64,000 nt of DNA from Symbiodinium natans (lineage: Eukaryota; Sar; Dinophyceae; Suessiales; Symbiodiniaceae). The position numbers and the translations under genes are program-made. The DNA lies in assembly GCA_905221605.1 (NCBI GenBank), contig CAJNDS010000083.1:87501-151500 (forward strand). Reading direction: 5' to 3'. Under the pieces are notes generated by a model that had not been told where the DNA came from, searched no databases, and was given only the letters and a program-made list of their open reading frames with translations. This document shows positions 1 through 11,749 of this stretch, piece after piece (the stretch's first letter is position 1; each line of letters begins with the position of its first letter).

Positions 1-3000
1 TGCATCCTGGCTTCTCTGTCGCGGGATGCTGGACCATTGCATGCCCTCTTGGCAGCAAATCGAGAATCGGATGGGAACATGAGATGGGTGAGAAGTGTGA
101 GAAGGGTGGCATCTTGAGGTAGATCGAAGCTGCCTGAACAGGATTGACAGGTCATAGAAGCCACTCCGAAGAACAGTTGGAAGGATGCTCTTTTTTTCCA
201 AAGATCGGAAATTCTAGCAGCGACATGCGTCGGACTTTCTCCGAGGGAATGTGCAGACATGGAGCTGCTCTGCCAAAGGATCCTAGAACCACCCGTTTCC
301 GAAATCTTTTTGTAAGAATATTCACGAGCCCCCAGAGGCCCCAAAAACCCTGACGACAAATCTCTGCTTCTCTGGAGGCGGCTCCAGCTTGTGGAGGCCT
401 CCCCTAAACATCGCAAGAAAACTTCCTGATCGGGGGTTTGGAAGGGTGTCGATGTAGGGTGTAGGGAGCGTAGGGAGTGTAGGGTTCCTGGATTTGAAAG
501 AGCCGCTTTCAATGGCAAGGATGAGCTCAGGCGGCTTGGTCGTTTTTCGGTGCGCTGTGGGTGAAAGACAAAACCCTGAAAGCTCGAGGGGATTCTCCTC
601 CGCTGCGCAAGTGGGAAGATGCTGGGTAGTGGCACACTCCCAGGACTCCCTCGAGGTTCGAGGAGCCTTCCGTGCAGCTAGTGCCAGATGCCAAGTTTGA
701 TGAGTTTGAATTGGGATTCTGCCACAAACCTGTGAGAAGTTCTGCTGGCACCGGCGAAGCAAACCCCTGTCGAGTTGCGATTATGTCCACACTCATCGAG
801 ACTCGTGCTGCACGTTGTCGTGGTAAGATGACAGCCTTGGAATCTGGAGGCAAGGTTTTGCCAACCTTGCCAGGCACGCAGCCACAAGCCCAATGGGACA
901 TCCGACCTTGGTCGGCAATGCAGAGAGATACCAAAAGAGCTTCTTCACCCTCAGATCCAAATGGTTAGCGTCACAATAACACCACCACATCAATATTAGT
1001 TGCTGCATGTTCACAAGTACTTAAGCTGCCTAAACCTCAAACCCCAAATTTCGAAACCGAAAGCTCCTGTAATTTGAGCCTAAACCCCCTGCACACCACT
1101 TGAGTATCAGCAAACTGGGCATCCCCCACATCGCTTGAAGTGAATCTGTCAAAGGCGCAGGCCTGCGAGTTCCTTGGACCTAGGAGCACGTATGTCGATG
1201 TTCCGTGCTCAAGTTGGTGTTGTTTGTTGCGTTCTCTTGGTATGTGGCTAGGTTATTCCGTATGATCTGCTCGTGGAATTGTTTTTCAGCAGTATCTGAG
1301 TGGGATGCCTTCAAGTGTAAGCTCCAACGACCTCCAAGTATGCCTAAGTTCCCCAAGCCGTGGTTTGTAGGGGCGCTCCGTTCCTTCTAAGGTTTCCAGC
1401 TCGTCGGAAAAGGCCTGTCGGTTTTGCGGTTGCTTGCGTCCCACTTGCCACCCTTTGTCTCCCCTTTGTTTTTTTTTTGTCTCCCTTTTTCTCCCTTCAT
1501 GTTGGATGGGCGTGCCGGGGCTTCCTGTGGCTTGTGTTTGTCCGCTCGGCTCCTTCTGTTTCCTTTCGTGTTGGAGGCCGAGGTTCCCGTGGCTGGTGTC
1601 TCCGCTTGTTTCCCCTTGTCTGCATGGTTCTGGTGGGTTTCCCTCGGCGGCCACCAACAAAAAGGCGGTGAAGCCCCCAGACTATCCCTGAGTGCATCGA
1701 GAAAATTCTGTCGACAATAGGGCCAAAGAAACATGCATGAACACACCTGGACTGCAGCAGCGCAACTTTTTGCGGGACTTGCGTGCCCTTTCATTGCTAG
1801 ATCGCGATCTTCGTGCCCAAAAGCGCCATTTTGTTCGTTTAGTTTGCTTGTGGTATATGCGCCGGAGCCACAAGAACAGATGCAGTTCGGAGTTCGTCTA
1901 GGAACGGAAAAGAAACGCCACTTTGTTACAGGCGTTTTGGTTGCTCGTTCAGGAGTTGCAAATGAATTCAATTGGGTCCATCTGTTGAGGTTTCCTCTTT
2001 TGCACTTTTGCACAGACCTTTGCAGGTGTAAGTAGAGTTCCCAGAATTGTTGTTCCTATAATCCTTCCGACCCCCCCCATGGCTTCAATCCGCATGTTGA
2101 ATCATGTTGGCGGCACGGTGGGTTGAACACTATGTAATGCTGTCTAATGTGCGGGATGCATCAGTGCGACTCCCCCCTACGAGGCCGGGAAAGCATTGCT
2201 CGGACAGATGCAAATTCCAGTTGGATATAGGTAGCAGTCCGACATATTGGTGAGCTGGATACATGTCGCAGGTATCATGTGAGGTTCGATGCGATCGCTG
2301 CTGCAAGCCTCATGGTCTGCAGGAAGGGTTTGATTCTTTTGGCAATGCACTTTTGTGCTTGAAGTGTCCAAAGGCCCAGAGGCAGTTGGACGTTGAAGGC
2401 AGGAGATTTCAAAAACTGTCTGTGTGAGTTTCGCAGGATTCAAGTGCATCATTGGTCAGGTCCGCTCTCGGGCATGGAGCACTGCAACGTGGCGCTCTGC
2501 GGTTTCGTGCTTAAGCCCGACTACATGACGCGATGTATGACGTTCAGCACGCTCGGCCACATGGTCTCAGCACCTTGACGTGACCCCTGTCCAGCCTTGC
2601 ACCTTCAAGGTTGTGGCATGCAAAGACATCATGTCGAGAGGAAGATTATATCCGAAGTTTCAGCTTTGTTCATGCTATAGTTCAGAAAGCATGGTGGCCG
2701 CAAGAGTTTGATGGCCTTGGCCAGTGGCAGATGGAGGCACTGGGTGCCCGCAGGTGAGCCATGGAACGTGCATGGCCGTTGGAAGGTCACATTGTGCGCG
2801 TTGGTACAGTGCCTGCTGCAGGTGCTTTGCTTGTCATCGTCTTCGGCTTTCGTCTTCAACTCAACATGACGGCCGGGATGTTGACGGTTCAGCCTACAAT
2901 GTTTATGCACTGTTCAAGAATTTCTGCGCATACACTTTTGTACCACATGCTGGTCAACTTCATGAGGAGGCGTTCTCAAGACGCTGGTGTAAACGGAGGC

Positions 3001-3900
3001 CACGGAAAATATTTTGTAGGGCCTGCTGAGGCGAGCGGAGGCGCTCGGTTTTGGCATGTTTCGGTGACACCACGATCACAATGGCCCGCTCAACCGTCGG
3101 CACACGTCGGGACCGTGTTGCGGCCGCTGTCGGTGAAAAGAGCAAAGATGCCTCAACAATGCACCTGACAAGGTTTCGTGCGCATTGCCCAACCGATCTC
3201 CACCTGTGTTCGAATACTGCCGATTCGACGTTATGGGCGTTATTGTTTTCAAAAAATCATCGCACGACAAATGGCGACACATCGCGACACATGACAACCT
3301 TTGTTCAGTCCTGCCTTGCTGAGGCATCTGGAACAGGAAGTTGTGTGAAAGCTTGTGAAAGTTGGAACACAGGTGTCTTGATTGGCGAGGCTCGTTCTTA
3401 CATGGCACTTTCCTGCCACGTTCGCCCAGTTTCAGATGCTTGACAGAATCTCAAAATGTCAATTCAACCTGGGCCGCCCTCCAGAACATGAATCGCCAAC
3501 ATGTCTTTTTGCAAGGCACGAGCCTACTTCATTTCAGTCAGCGTTGGCAGGACTGAGGTTCACGGCTGCAATCGGTCGATCCGACATGCAGCAAACATAA
3601 TGCCAAGAAGACGGTGGCCAGCCCCAATCCGACTCCGACACGGCGCCGATTGTCACTTCATAGACGCATGGCAGCGAGCTTACTGTACCCAACCGCTCGA
3701 CGCCAACTTTCGCAGCTGCGTAGTTCAACCCGCTGGTTCGCGGCCACTTGCACTGGGACTTCAGAGGTGCTTCGGGCAGAATGTTCATGACAGTTCTTGA
3801 AACAACGCCCGGGCACCCTCCGCCACAAGCGGACGCAGCATGGCTCCACCGGTGCCCGCCCCCACACTGTCCCACTGCTGCACGCACCAGTGGAGCGACT
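1..3900. other. No recognisable gene; intergenic or intronic DNA
   Basis: No reading frame here carries a motif I recognise, and open frames on the two strands overlap freely, as expected by chance at this base composition. A pyrimidine-rich stretch on the + strand lies at about 1430-1510. A few weak runs (for example 672-968 on +) could be unrecognised exons but have no supporting splice logic. Confidence 0.5.
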
Positions 3901-4019
3901 CCACCCGTAAGCGGCCCTTGCATGGGTGCGAACTTGCCAGCCACAAGCCAGTAGATGCACATCCACGGGCGTCTGCCTTGGACTTCAGCCCTGTAGGGTG
4001 CCGTCGCCTTTTCTGATGC

Positions 4020-4700
4020 TGCATCGCAATTATGCAACAGACCTCGTGCCAGCCCTTGGACTTGGACGCATTGTCGCGCTGCGCAAGCCCAATGGTGGCA
4101 CACGCGGACTCGTTGTCCATGTGGTTTCCCGCGCGCTTGCACAGTAATTTGTAAACACGCTTGCGGATGCGTGTCGCCCGCACCAATTCGCACTGGGCAG
4201 CCGCATTGGCCCAGAAGCCGTAATCCATGAAGTGCAGGCCCGCCAACTCACAGTTGTCTCGCATGCAGCCGCCGCTTGTGATGGCATCGGCATTCGTGTT
4301 GTGTGAGTTGCAGAGGCGTCATTCATTCTGCCGTTTGCATGCCTTTGGATCGGCCGCACCTCGACCTACGTGTGGCAACAGGGTGACTGCACACGACGCC
4401 TTCACGAAAGAGAATGGGTCGAACAAGGTGACCCTTTAAGACCTGCGTTCAGCCGTGGTTTGCGCGCAGCACTACGTGCCCTGCAACACCCTCTGGCCCG
4501 ACTTTTGGCGCGCACCATACGGTTTGCCCGGGCAAATGGTGATCCGTTCGCAACTCGCCCTTCGCCATGGGGTCTCAGTCTGCGCGGCGCTGTCCGGACA
4601 GTGCTGACGCCCTCCCGGTCTTACAGTAACGGGATCCTTCATGCGTTGAGGGCCTTGTGCATAGCCTTGTCAGCGATGGAGAGTTGCCGGAGGCGCTAGC
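4020..4700 (+). mobile_element. Degenerate reverse-transcriptase fragment, copy A
   Basis: Translated pieces match the order of a non-LTR-type reverse transcriptase common in dinoflagellate genomes (family recalled from memory). First comes a palm-entry segment near 4030-4147 with GRIVALRKPNGG and RALAQ. A broken middle follows, and then EWVEQGDPLRPAF near 4408-4460, which corresponds to the conserved QGDPL motif. Stop codons and frame changes separate the pieces, and the downstream catalytic aspartate motif is not found. It is therefore a dead copy. A neighbouring stretch from about 3.5 kb may belong to the same insertion but is too decayed to call. Confidence 0.7.
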
Positions 4701-4989
4701 TGTGTTTGAGGAGGCTGCCCGCAGTGGGCTTAGAATTGACTGCTATGGCCAGGCGGGTTAAGTGTGGGATGAGTTGGTCGCCAAATAGAGTGTTCCTGGT
4801 AGACCTCGCGAGCGTTGCTGCACGCAGCTCGAAGACTCGAAGCTTTTGCACGCTTCATTACCAGTTGGACCGAGTACATTTTTTTTGACGTCGCGAAGGA
4901 TGCATTCGTGGATTTCGTACAGCATTGAACGGGGTGGGACAGGTGGATGGACCATACAGATAATGCAAGCTGGGATAATCATTTTGCTG

Positions 4990-5450
4990 GGGTGGCGCCT
5001 GCATCCAGTTCGACACAGGCCGTGACGGTGTCGAGACGCTCCCTTGCCCGTTCAAGAGATGTGACGATGTGCAGCTCGTCAAAGACCGCTGCTGCGAGGA
5101 ATTCGCCTTCGCACATATCCCCTCCGTGCAAGGCAGCGTGCTGGCCGAAAGCATAAAGGGGGGCACCAGCGGATCCAGCGGGTCACCCTGCTCCATGCCC
5201 TTGGCCTGCAACACTTCGTGGACCGGACCATCGGCGTCCACCACAGGATACATGACGTGCGCGCGTACACGCTGCGCACGAAAGGCACGAGCTGGGGTGT
5301 CGGATCCCGAAACTTGCGGAAGATGGCAGTGCGGTTGTCATACGCACTGCAGCCGTCCAGCTTGGGGGCCTATCTCGACGGTGCACGTAGTGAGGGCGTA
5401 TTGGTAGGGCTGGTAGGGGCGTGCGTTGCGGTCGATCACATCAGCAAACG
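4990..5450 (-). mobile_element. Degenerate reverse-transcriptase fragment, copy B (reverse strand)
   Basis: On the reverse strand the sequence reads, in pieces, a motif equivalent to QGDPL (KGMEQGDPLDPL near 5160-5210). In a shifted frame this is followed by LYAFGQHAALHGG and then FLAAAVFDELHIVTSLERAR. In intact relatives the last segment carries the catalytic pair of aspartates as F-L-D-D. Here it reads V-F-D-E, so one catalytic acid is altered as well as the frame being broken. The copy is opposite in orientation to its neighbours. Decayed material of the same kind may extend to about 5.9 kb. Confidence 0.7.
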
Positions 5451-6279
5451 TGCGAGATCGTGCGAGCCAGCGCCATGGAGACCACGCCGGAGAACGTCAC
5501 CGGTACCGACGCCGCGAACGCCGCCAATGGACTTGCGCAGGGCCGTAGGCGGCGCGAGAGGCAAAGCGCATAGGCGGCGGCAGGCACTTCCGCTTTGCGC
5601 AAGGCTTTTGCCAACCGCGGCGAAGCAAGCTGGCAGCTTCCGATTTCGTGCCCGAAAACTCGACAGCGCCTCGTTGCTGCCTGGGTTGGGTGAGGGGGTG
5701 GATGAAAGCTGCTGAGATATCGTGGCAATAGTTTGCCGTGCCTGACGCGCATTTCCGCGTCCTGCTCCTGCGGCGAGTGTGTGCGTGCTTGCTCCTGCCA
5801 CCGGCCGCGGTCTGCTCGATGAGTACGCAGGGCATCGAGCCACCAGCTCCGGCCTCGAGGAGCTCAGGACTGCCAGGAGGCCGGTGCACGTGTGTGGCGG
5901 AACTTATCACACAGCACGCAGCTCGCGGTTAATGCCCAGTTTGCGCGCGGACTCGCTCGTTCCCGGCAACGAGTTCTGGGTTTGCAATCAGGCTCGCGAT
6001 TGGCATTTTTTGCATGCGATCCCAGTGCAGAAAGCGCAAAGCCCAGGCGACACCCTGGCGTGACAAAAGAGAGAAAAAGCCCACACTTTTTGCATTGTTT
6101 CGCCAGTGGCATGTTTCGCGGTGGTGGGACAGAACCATATTGAAAAAAACATGAGCCCACCCGACCGACAGGAAGGGACCGCCGAGCCCGGTGAGTGGAG
6201 GCATGGGTGGCAACACTGTGCGTCGCGTACACGGAACGCGTGTTGTTGCCCTCCCTGCCGCCATCCGCCCTCCCTGCCG

Positions 6280-6830
6280 CCGTCCCATCGCGCGCTCTTG
6301 CGATCCAAATGCCTTTGCCTGGCTCCAAGCCATCCCAAGCGACCCCCACACCACCCTCAACCCCGAGGCAATGCAGATCGCGGCTCCGACTCCCGCTCTG
6401 GCTCCGTAGAGCAAGCATGGTGCACGGTGGCCCGCGAAGTCGTCGGTGCTCCAGTGGCTCGTCCACACCACCGCGCCGGGGGGTAGCGCCTGAGGACCGC
6501 AGACGCCTGGACTTCGTCATCTACGGGGCCACGCCGCTGGGCGGAGCCCTTTGCTGCGACGCGACCTTCGTTTCGCCTTTGAACCGCGATGGCACGCCCC
6601 ACCCTGGCGCGGCGGCGGCGGATGGGGCTGTCTTGAGGGTCGCCGCACGGCGTAAACACGCCACCTACCCCGACTGGGCCGGTCGCTGGTGTAGCGTGCT
6701 CTTTGTCCCCGTGAAGCAGGCGGTCGGCCACACAGCCCTTGGACGCGCACGGGTCCTGCTGGGGCCCGTTGACCGCGGCGCAGGAGTTGGAAGAGGTCCT
6801 GGCTCGAGCTGACGCGGAGGGACCCACCGC
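6280..6830 (+). mobile_element. Retroelement C-terminal domain fragment, copy C
   Basis: The reading frame around 6480-6660 gives EDRRRLDFVIYGATPLGG, ALCCDATFVSP and VAARRKHATYP. I recognise this as the C-terminal region that follows the reverse transcriptase in the same dinoflagellate element family. The segment just upstream (about 6280-6420) has a counterpart of the ADPATTL...LRLPL stretch seen in copy D. The open frame runs past the domain into unrelated sequence and stops near 6812. No reverse-transcriptase core is joined to it. Confidence 0.7.
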
Positions 6831-7466
6831 CTGCCGCTGCGCTGAGCGTCGGAGACGGCTGCCGAAGTAAAAAGGCGTGTGTGAAAAAAAACATTTGGCT
6901 TGGGTCCCGGTAGCAACCTCTGCGTTGTGCAGCGTGGCAGGCATCGTTGTGTACGCCCGGCCCTCGACAGCGTCGGCTGGCGCGCGTTAGGCTGAGGCAT
7001 CTGAACAAAAAAAAATTGCATCGCTGGCCACACATCCATGTTTTGTGGCTGCCGTGACATTGGCTAGGTGTGGCCACCATCCCCGTGATGCATCGGCGTG
7101 TGAGATGTGAAATGACCCATGATCCATCATCCTCTGAGGGGGCGCGTGAGGACTAGTGATCTTACTTTGTTTGATTGCTCCTTGTGTGATTGGTGTTGTT
7201 TGATTCGCACTTGCAAGTTGATATCGTGATGACGAATCTGGTTTCACTTCTGACTGTGTCTCACGGTCGTTCAAGGACATGTCTCTGGATGGCCGTGTTG
7301 CCCGTCACCGTGGCCTCAATCACCCATGCCTCTGTGGGTGCGATGATTGGACTTCATGCCTTGCGCACGTGCCCTTTTCTTCCGCCCTGGAGGCGGATAT
7401 GGGTACAACGCTTGCCAACGCCTAGCTGCAAAGCTGCAGCGATGTTTGCTCGAGGGCTAGAGTCTT

Positions 7467-7760
7467 AGATAAGTGGCTTTTCGAGAAAAGTGGCTTTTCG
7501 AGAAAAGTGGCTTTTCAGGGACGCGCTCCAACGCCACGAGAAAGTCACTTTTTGCAAAAAGTGTTTTTTTGAGAAAAGTGGCTTTTCGAGAAAAGTGGCT
7601 TCTCGAGAAAAGTGGCTTTTCAGGGACGCGGCGCGCGCAAACGCCGCGAGAAAAATCACTTTTCGAGAAAAGTGGCTTTTCGAGAAAAGTGGCTTTTCTA
7701 AGACGCTGTGCGCCCCCACGCCGCGAGAAAAGTCACTTTATTCAAAAAGTGTTGTTCCAG
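7467..7760. repeat. 17-bp satellite, first array
   Basis: Tandem units of about 17 bp (aaaagtggcttttcgag and variants) are interrupted at intervals by GC-rich spacers of roughly 25-30 bp containing gacgcg...caacgcc. Each unit contains the near-palindrome ttttcgagaaaa, so the strands can fold locally. Because 17 is not a multiple of 3, all frames stay open and yield meaningless repeats such as REKWLFEKSGFSRKVAF. Scattered decayed units continue from 7855 to 7920. Confidence 0.95.
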
Positions 7761-8344
7761 AAAAGTGGCATTCCGGAATACGCCACAGGCAACGCGTTTT
7801 TTGAAAGTAGCTTGTCCAAAGACGTGTTGTTACGAATGCTGTAGTGTTTGTGGATTAGTGGCTTTTCGCGAACGGGTGGCTTTTCGGTAGAAGTAGCTTT
7901 TCAGGAAAAATAGCTTCTCGAGAACATGCAACGCGTCGGCTTTTCCGCTTGTTTGAGCTATGGCACGGCAAGGCCCCACGGCGGCATTGATACCTGCCTT
8001 GATAGTCATAGTAGCTGGGGGGGATTGTGGAATTCTAGTAGTGGGGTTCACAGCCTGACAGAGTCGCTGGTCGCTGTCGAAGATTGAGAGCCTAAGCTCT
8101 CGAAATTCTTAGACGGTGACGATTAGGGATTCACAAACCTCAGAGCCCCCTGAAGCCTCGAACCCAATAAATTAGAATCTCTAAGCTTCACATTGCTAAC
8201 TTAGTAGTCCTGTGGACAGAGCCCCACAAGGAAGTGCTGCGTATGGCTCTCGCGCAGCTGTCCACGACGGCGAGAGAAGTGGGTGCACAAACTGAATCCA
8301 CACGCAACGGACACACTACCTTTTCCGGCTTTCAATGAGTAAAG

Positions 8345-9035
8345 TCAGTAAAGTCATTTTTCGCAAAAGGTGCCTTTTCAAGAAAAGTTGCTTTTCGGGA
8401 AGAGTGGCTTTTCGCGGACACCGCGCGCTCCAACCCTCAACACTAAACCCTAAACCCTACTAACCCTAACCCCTAACCCTAAACCCTCACTTTTCGCAAA
8501 TAGTGGCTTTTAAAGAAGTGGCTTTTCGAGAAAAGTGGCTTTCGCGGACACGCTCCAACGCCGCGAGAAAAGTGGCTTCTCGCGGACACCGCTCCAACGC
8601 TGCGAGAAAAGTTACTTTTCGCAAAAAGTGGCTTTTCGAGAAAAGTGGCTTTTCGAGAAAAGTGGCTTTTCAGGGACACCGCGCGCGCCAACGCCGCGAG
8701 AAAAGGTACTTTTCGCAAAAAGTGGCTTTTCGAGAAAAGTGGCTTTTCGAGAAAAGTGGCTTCTCAGGGACGCGCTCCAACGCCACGAGAAAGTCACTTT
8801 TTGCAAAAAGTGTTTTTTCGAGAAAAGTGGTTTTTCGAGAAAAGTGGCTTCTCGAGAAAAGTGGCTTTTCAGGGACGCGGCGCTCGCAAACGCCGCGAGA
8901 AAAATCACTTTTCGACAAAAGTGGCTTTTCGAGAAAAGTGGCTTTTCGAGAAAAGTGGCTCTTCAGGGACGCTGCGCTCGCGCAACGCCCGAGAAAATTT
9001 ACTTTCGCAAAAAGTGGCTTTTCCGGAGCATTTTC
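8345..9035. repeat. 17-bp satellite, second array
   Basis: This is the same 17-bp unit as the array at 7467, with the same GC-rich spacers. The spacer order matches: the block at about 8755-8950 reproduces the block at about 7505-7700 nearly base for base. The two arrays are therefore copies of one higher-order unit lying about 1.25 kb apart. Open frames that cross it are artefacts of the repeat. Confidence 0.95.
8432..8489 (-). repeat. Interstitial telomere-like repeat (TTTAGGG type)
   Basis: Five to six imperfect CCCTAAA/CCCTAA units run in tandem on the + strand, that is TTTAGGG on the - strand. This is the Arabidopsis-type telomere repeat reported for dinoflagellates. It sits inside the second 17-bp satellite array and not at a sequence end. 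Confidence 0.85.
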
Positions 9036-9129
9036 CCCGTAACGTCAAAGACACCCCACACGCCAGCACAGAAGTTCCCGGACCTGCAGTGTGCCTGGTT
9101 GTTTTTTTTTTTTGTTTTTTTTGCGCTGC

Positions 9130-9930
9130 TCCTCACGCTTAGGCTGCGCGCTGTTCCACCGGCCGCAATAGCCGACTACGCACGTGCGCGTGACGATGCA
9201 GTGCGTTCCCAGGCACGTCCACATGCAGGGGCATGGCTCGCCGCCATCCCTGCCGACCCCGCGACGACGCTTGCGCCAGACCTCATGCGCCTCGCGCTCT
9301 GGCGCCGCATGCGTCTACCTTTATTTCTTACACGTGCCAGGTGTGGAGGAGGCGGAACGCCCGGCTGCCACGCTTTCGTCGACAACCTGGGAAAACACGC
9401 CTTTGCGTGCCCGGCTCGCCGCGGCTTTTTCGAGAGAGCTTGCAGGGAAGCGATCGGGCCAGAGGATGCCAGAGGGGGGAGTGGTGCAAATACGACGGCG
9501 CCTGGGGCAGCAGCAGACGATCGCCGAAGGCTCGACTTCGTCATATGTGGCGCTGCCGTGCGTGGCGAGGCTTTGTGCTGCGACGCAACCCTAATGTCGC
9601 CCGGGCGACGTGAGGGCAGCCCTCAAAATCGAGGGGTCTGTGCGCTCGTGATGTGCGATGTTTTTTGCCGCCTCGTCAGTCACACGCTGGCGCAGCAATT
9701 CGCGGAACTTTTGAGACAGGCCTGCGCCCTGTTCCAGTACGCGCCCAGCACGCGGGCAGGCCCCGAGGCCCTGGTGCGTGCGTTGCGGGCTGCCACGGAA
9801 TCGGACCCCCGCACGACCATCTTGAGCATAGACGGCGTGGGGGCATACGACCACATCTCCCGGGCCAGCATGCTTGGCGGCTTCCGCGATCATGCTGCGC
9901 TCTCGGGCTTGCTCTGAGAGCCCAGGCGGC
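9130..9930 (+). mobile_element. Rearranged retroelement fragment, copy D
   Basis: One frame, open to 9917, reads first the element's C-terminal domain and then part of its reverse-transcriptase core. The C-terminal part has HAFACPARRGFFERAC near 9393-9444, then DDRRRLDFVICGA and ALCCDATLMSPG near 9518-9606. The core part has CDVFCRLVSHTLAQQF near 9653-9702 and ILSIDGVGAYDHISR near 9822-9867. In intact relatives the core precedes the C-terminal domain, so two fragments have been joined in reversed order but in frame, near 9606-9640. The frame also opens backwards into the satellite, so it is not a real protein. The DHISR segment is followed by a stop before the QGDPL motif. Confidence 0.75.
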
Positions 9931-10546
9931 CACGTTGCTGAAGCTGCCGGTGCGCCCCGTCGACGCTAGTGACGGCGCTGAACCGTCTGGCCGAGCTGCC
10001 GTAGTGCCGACCGGACTGTAGTCGCGCAGGCGCAAAACAGGCGTTGGGGAACAAAACAAAATCGGGGGGCGCTGTCCCAGCGTCTCGTGCAGCATTGTCA
10101 CTAGAAACGGCTTGCTCCCCAAAGCTGCTTCCTGCAGAGCCTATGTATTTAGCCAGCTACTTGGCACGGCTTTGTCAGGCCATGGCCGAAATGATGCCAC
10201 GACTGAAGCAAAAGGGACCGTGCTCAACTCAGCATTAAAAGTCGACGCAATGAAACCACCGCCAGAGAGTCCAGAGGTCGTGTGGGTCTACTTGTTTGGC
10301 CATGTGCCTGGAGTACCTTGGTCTGCCATGTGACCCTGCCATCATCGAGCGGCGGATTCACCCATACGGTGCTGTGGATGTAGGCAGGGCATAACATCTG
10401 AGTCGCATTCGAAAAACGCAAACTTTGAGAGTGCAAAACAAGAACGACAATTTGGGAGCTGGCATCAACCTCGCATCATAGGTCCACCAGTCATTTCCAG
10501 GCAGGCTTCTCCGTTGGTTAGATGATATCTAGCATTGCGTGACCGA

Positions 10547-11700
10547 ATGGCAGGCGAGCTGCCGGCTGAGTTGGCAAGATTCGCTCGACGTTTGGGTTTC
10601 GTTGCGCAGCATTACAACCGTGGGACGGTGCAGCAGTTGGAGTACCACCTTCAACAGGCCAGCCGGCAGCAACAAGGCTTTTTGGTGATTTTGACTTGAT
10701 GATTTTTATGACTTAGATTCGAACACGCCTTGCTTGCACAGGGTCATGTTGTGATCCTCATGCTCAATTACAAGAATGGAGGGGGCCATTTGGTGAACCT
10801 GCTCGGTTTCGACACGGAGGGTGACCAGATTACCGGTTTTCGGATTCTTGGACCTGAGAAGGGGCCTGCAGGGCCTACAGTCCTTGCAGAAAATTGCGCT
10901 GCAGTGCTTCTCCGGCCTCAGGATACGCAACCCATGGGGATTTGATGAAAGCATACCCACAAAGCGCTTCTTGAACGAATGGCGCCATATGAGGCAAAGC
11001 AGAAACTCCATCGAGCACCGTCTGCATTGATAAAGGTTTTGCGTTCAAAGATGGAGAGGAGGGAGGAGACAGACGATATGGGGCTGACAGACTCATGTGA
11101 GATCGGCCAAGGTGGGATCTTTGCTGCCGGTTTTCGATGCCGGCTTTGCAGTGCTGGCATCGAGTGGGACTTTGCCCACAATGACGTTCTTGGATTGGCT
11201 GCATTCCGCTCCGGTGGATCTTTTGGTATCGTCTATGCGTCTCAATACCATTTATCTGGATTTGGATGTTGTATGGCGTTGTTTTGCCGAAGCTTTTTCA
11301 GCTTAGCGTGCGCCAGTGCAGCGTGTCATGCATACTTGGAGGAATGGTATTGGAGGCAGTGCTTCGACGATGTGCAATCATCATTGGCTTCCAGCTCTTG
11401 GCCAGTTGTTCGGCAATTGCATTGGCACGTTGGGTGGTCTGGCGGCCTACACTATAGGTTCCTTGATGTGGAAGCAGGCAAAGCATGCATGCATTTCATG
11501 GGTCTAGTTTCCATTCAGTAGTGGTTTGCTAGGAATGAGTTTGCCAAGGCAATTTGGTCGGATTGAATCTGGTGTTTGTCGGTGACCGTTTCCTGGCCAC
11601 GGAAAAGTCCAGCGTGGTGGGTCACGTGCTCAGTGTCCTCGGCTCGTCCTTCTCTGTATCAGGCGGCTGGGTTGCACGGTGAGTAGCCTGCAATGTTGAG
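10547..11700 (+). CDS. Unrecognised protein, several exons, possible papain-like (C39-like) fold
   Basis: Candidate exons: 10547-10684 begins MAGELPAELARF and ends at a GT donor. The next, from 10742 to about 10866, contains GHVVILMLNYK then GGGHLVNLLGFDTEGD. One from 11112 to 11300 contains VFDAGFAVLASSG and TFLDWLHSAP and ends at a GC donor. One near 11560-11685 contains NLVFVGDRFLATEK and VVGHVLSVLGSSFSVSGG. The GGHLVNLLGFD stretch resembles the histidine region of C39-like peptidase folds, but no catalytic cysteine has been placed, so this is only a suggestion. Phases between the last exons are not resolved and the 3' end was not found. Confidence 0.4.
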
Positions 11701-11749
11701 AGACGGTGTCTGGTTCTATTGCTAAGTCGTATTGTTCTTGTCAATCGCA

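Noticed and set aside
7467-9035. Possible CRISPR-like array
   Set aside because: Units are contiguous and the spacers are themselves repeated; this is a eukaryotic satellite.
8535-9917. 460-codon open frame
   Set aside because: Its first third is the 17-bp satellite read as protein and the rest is rearranged retroelement; not a gene.
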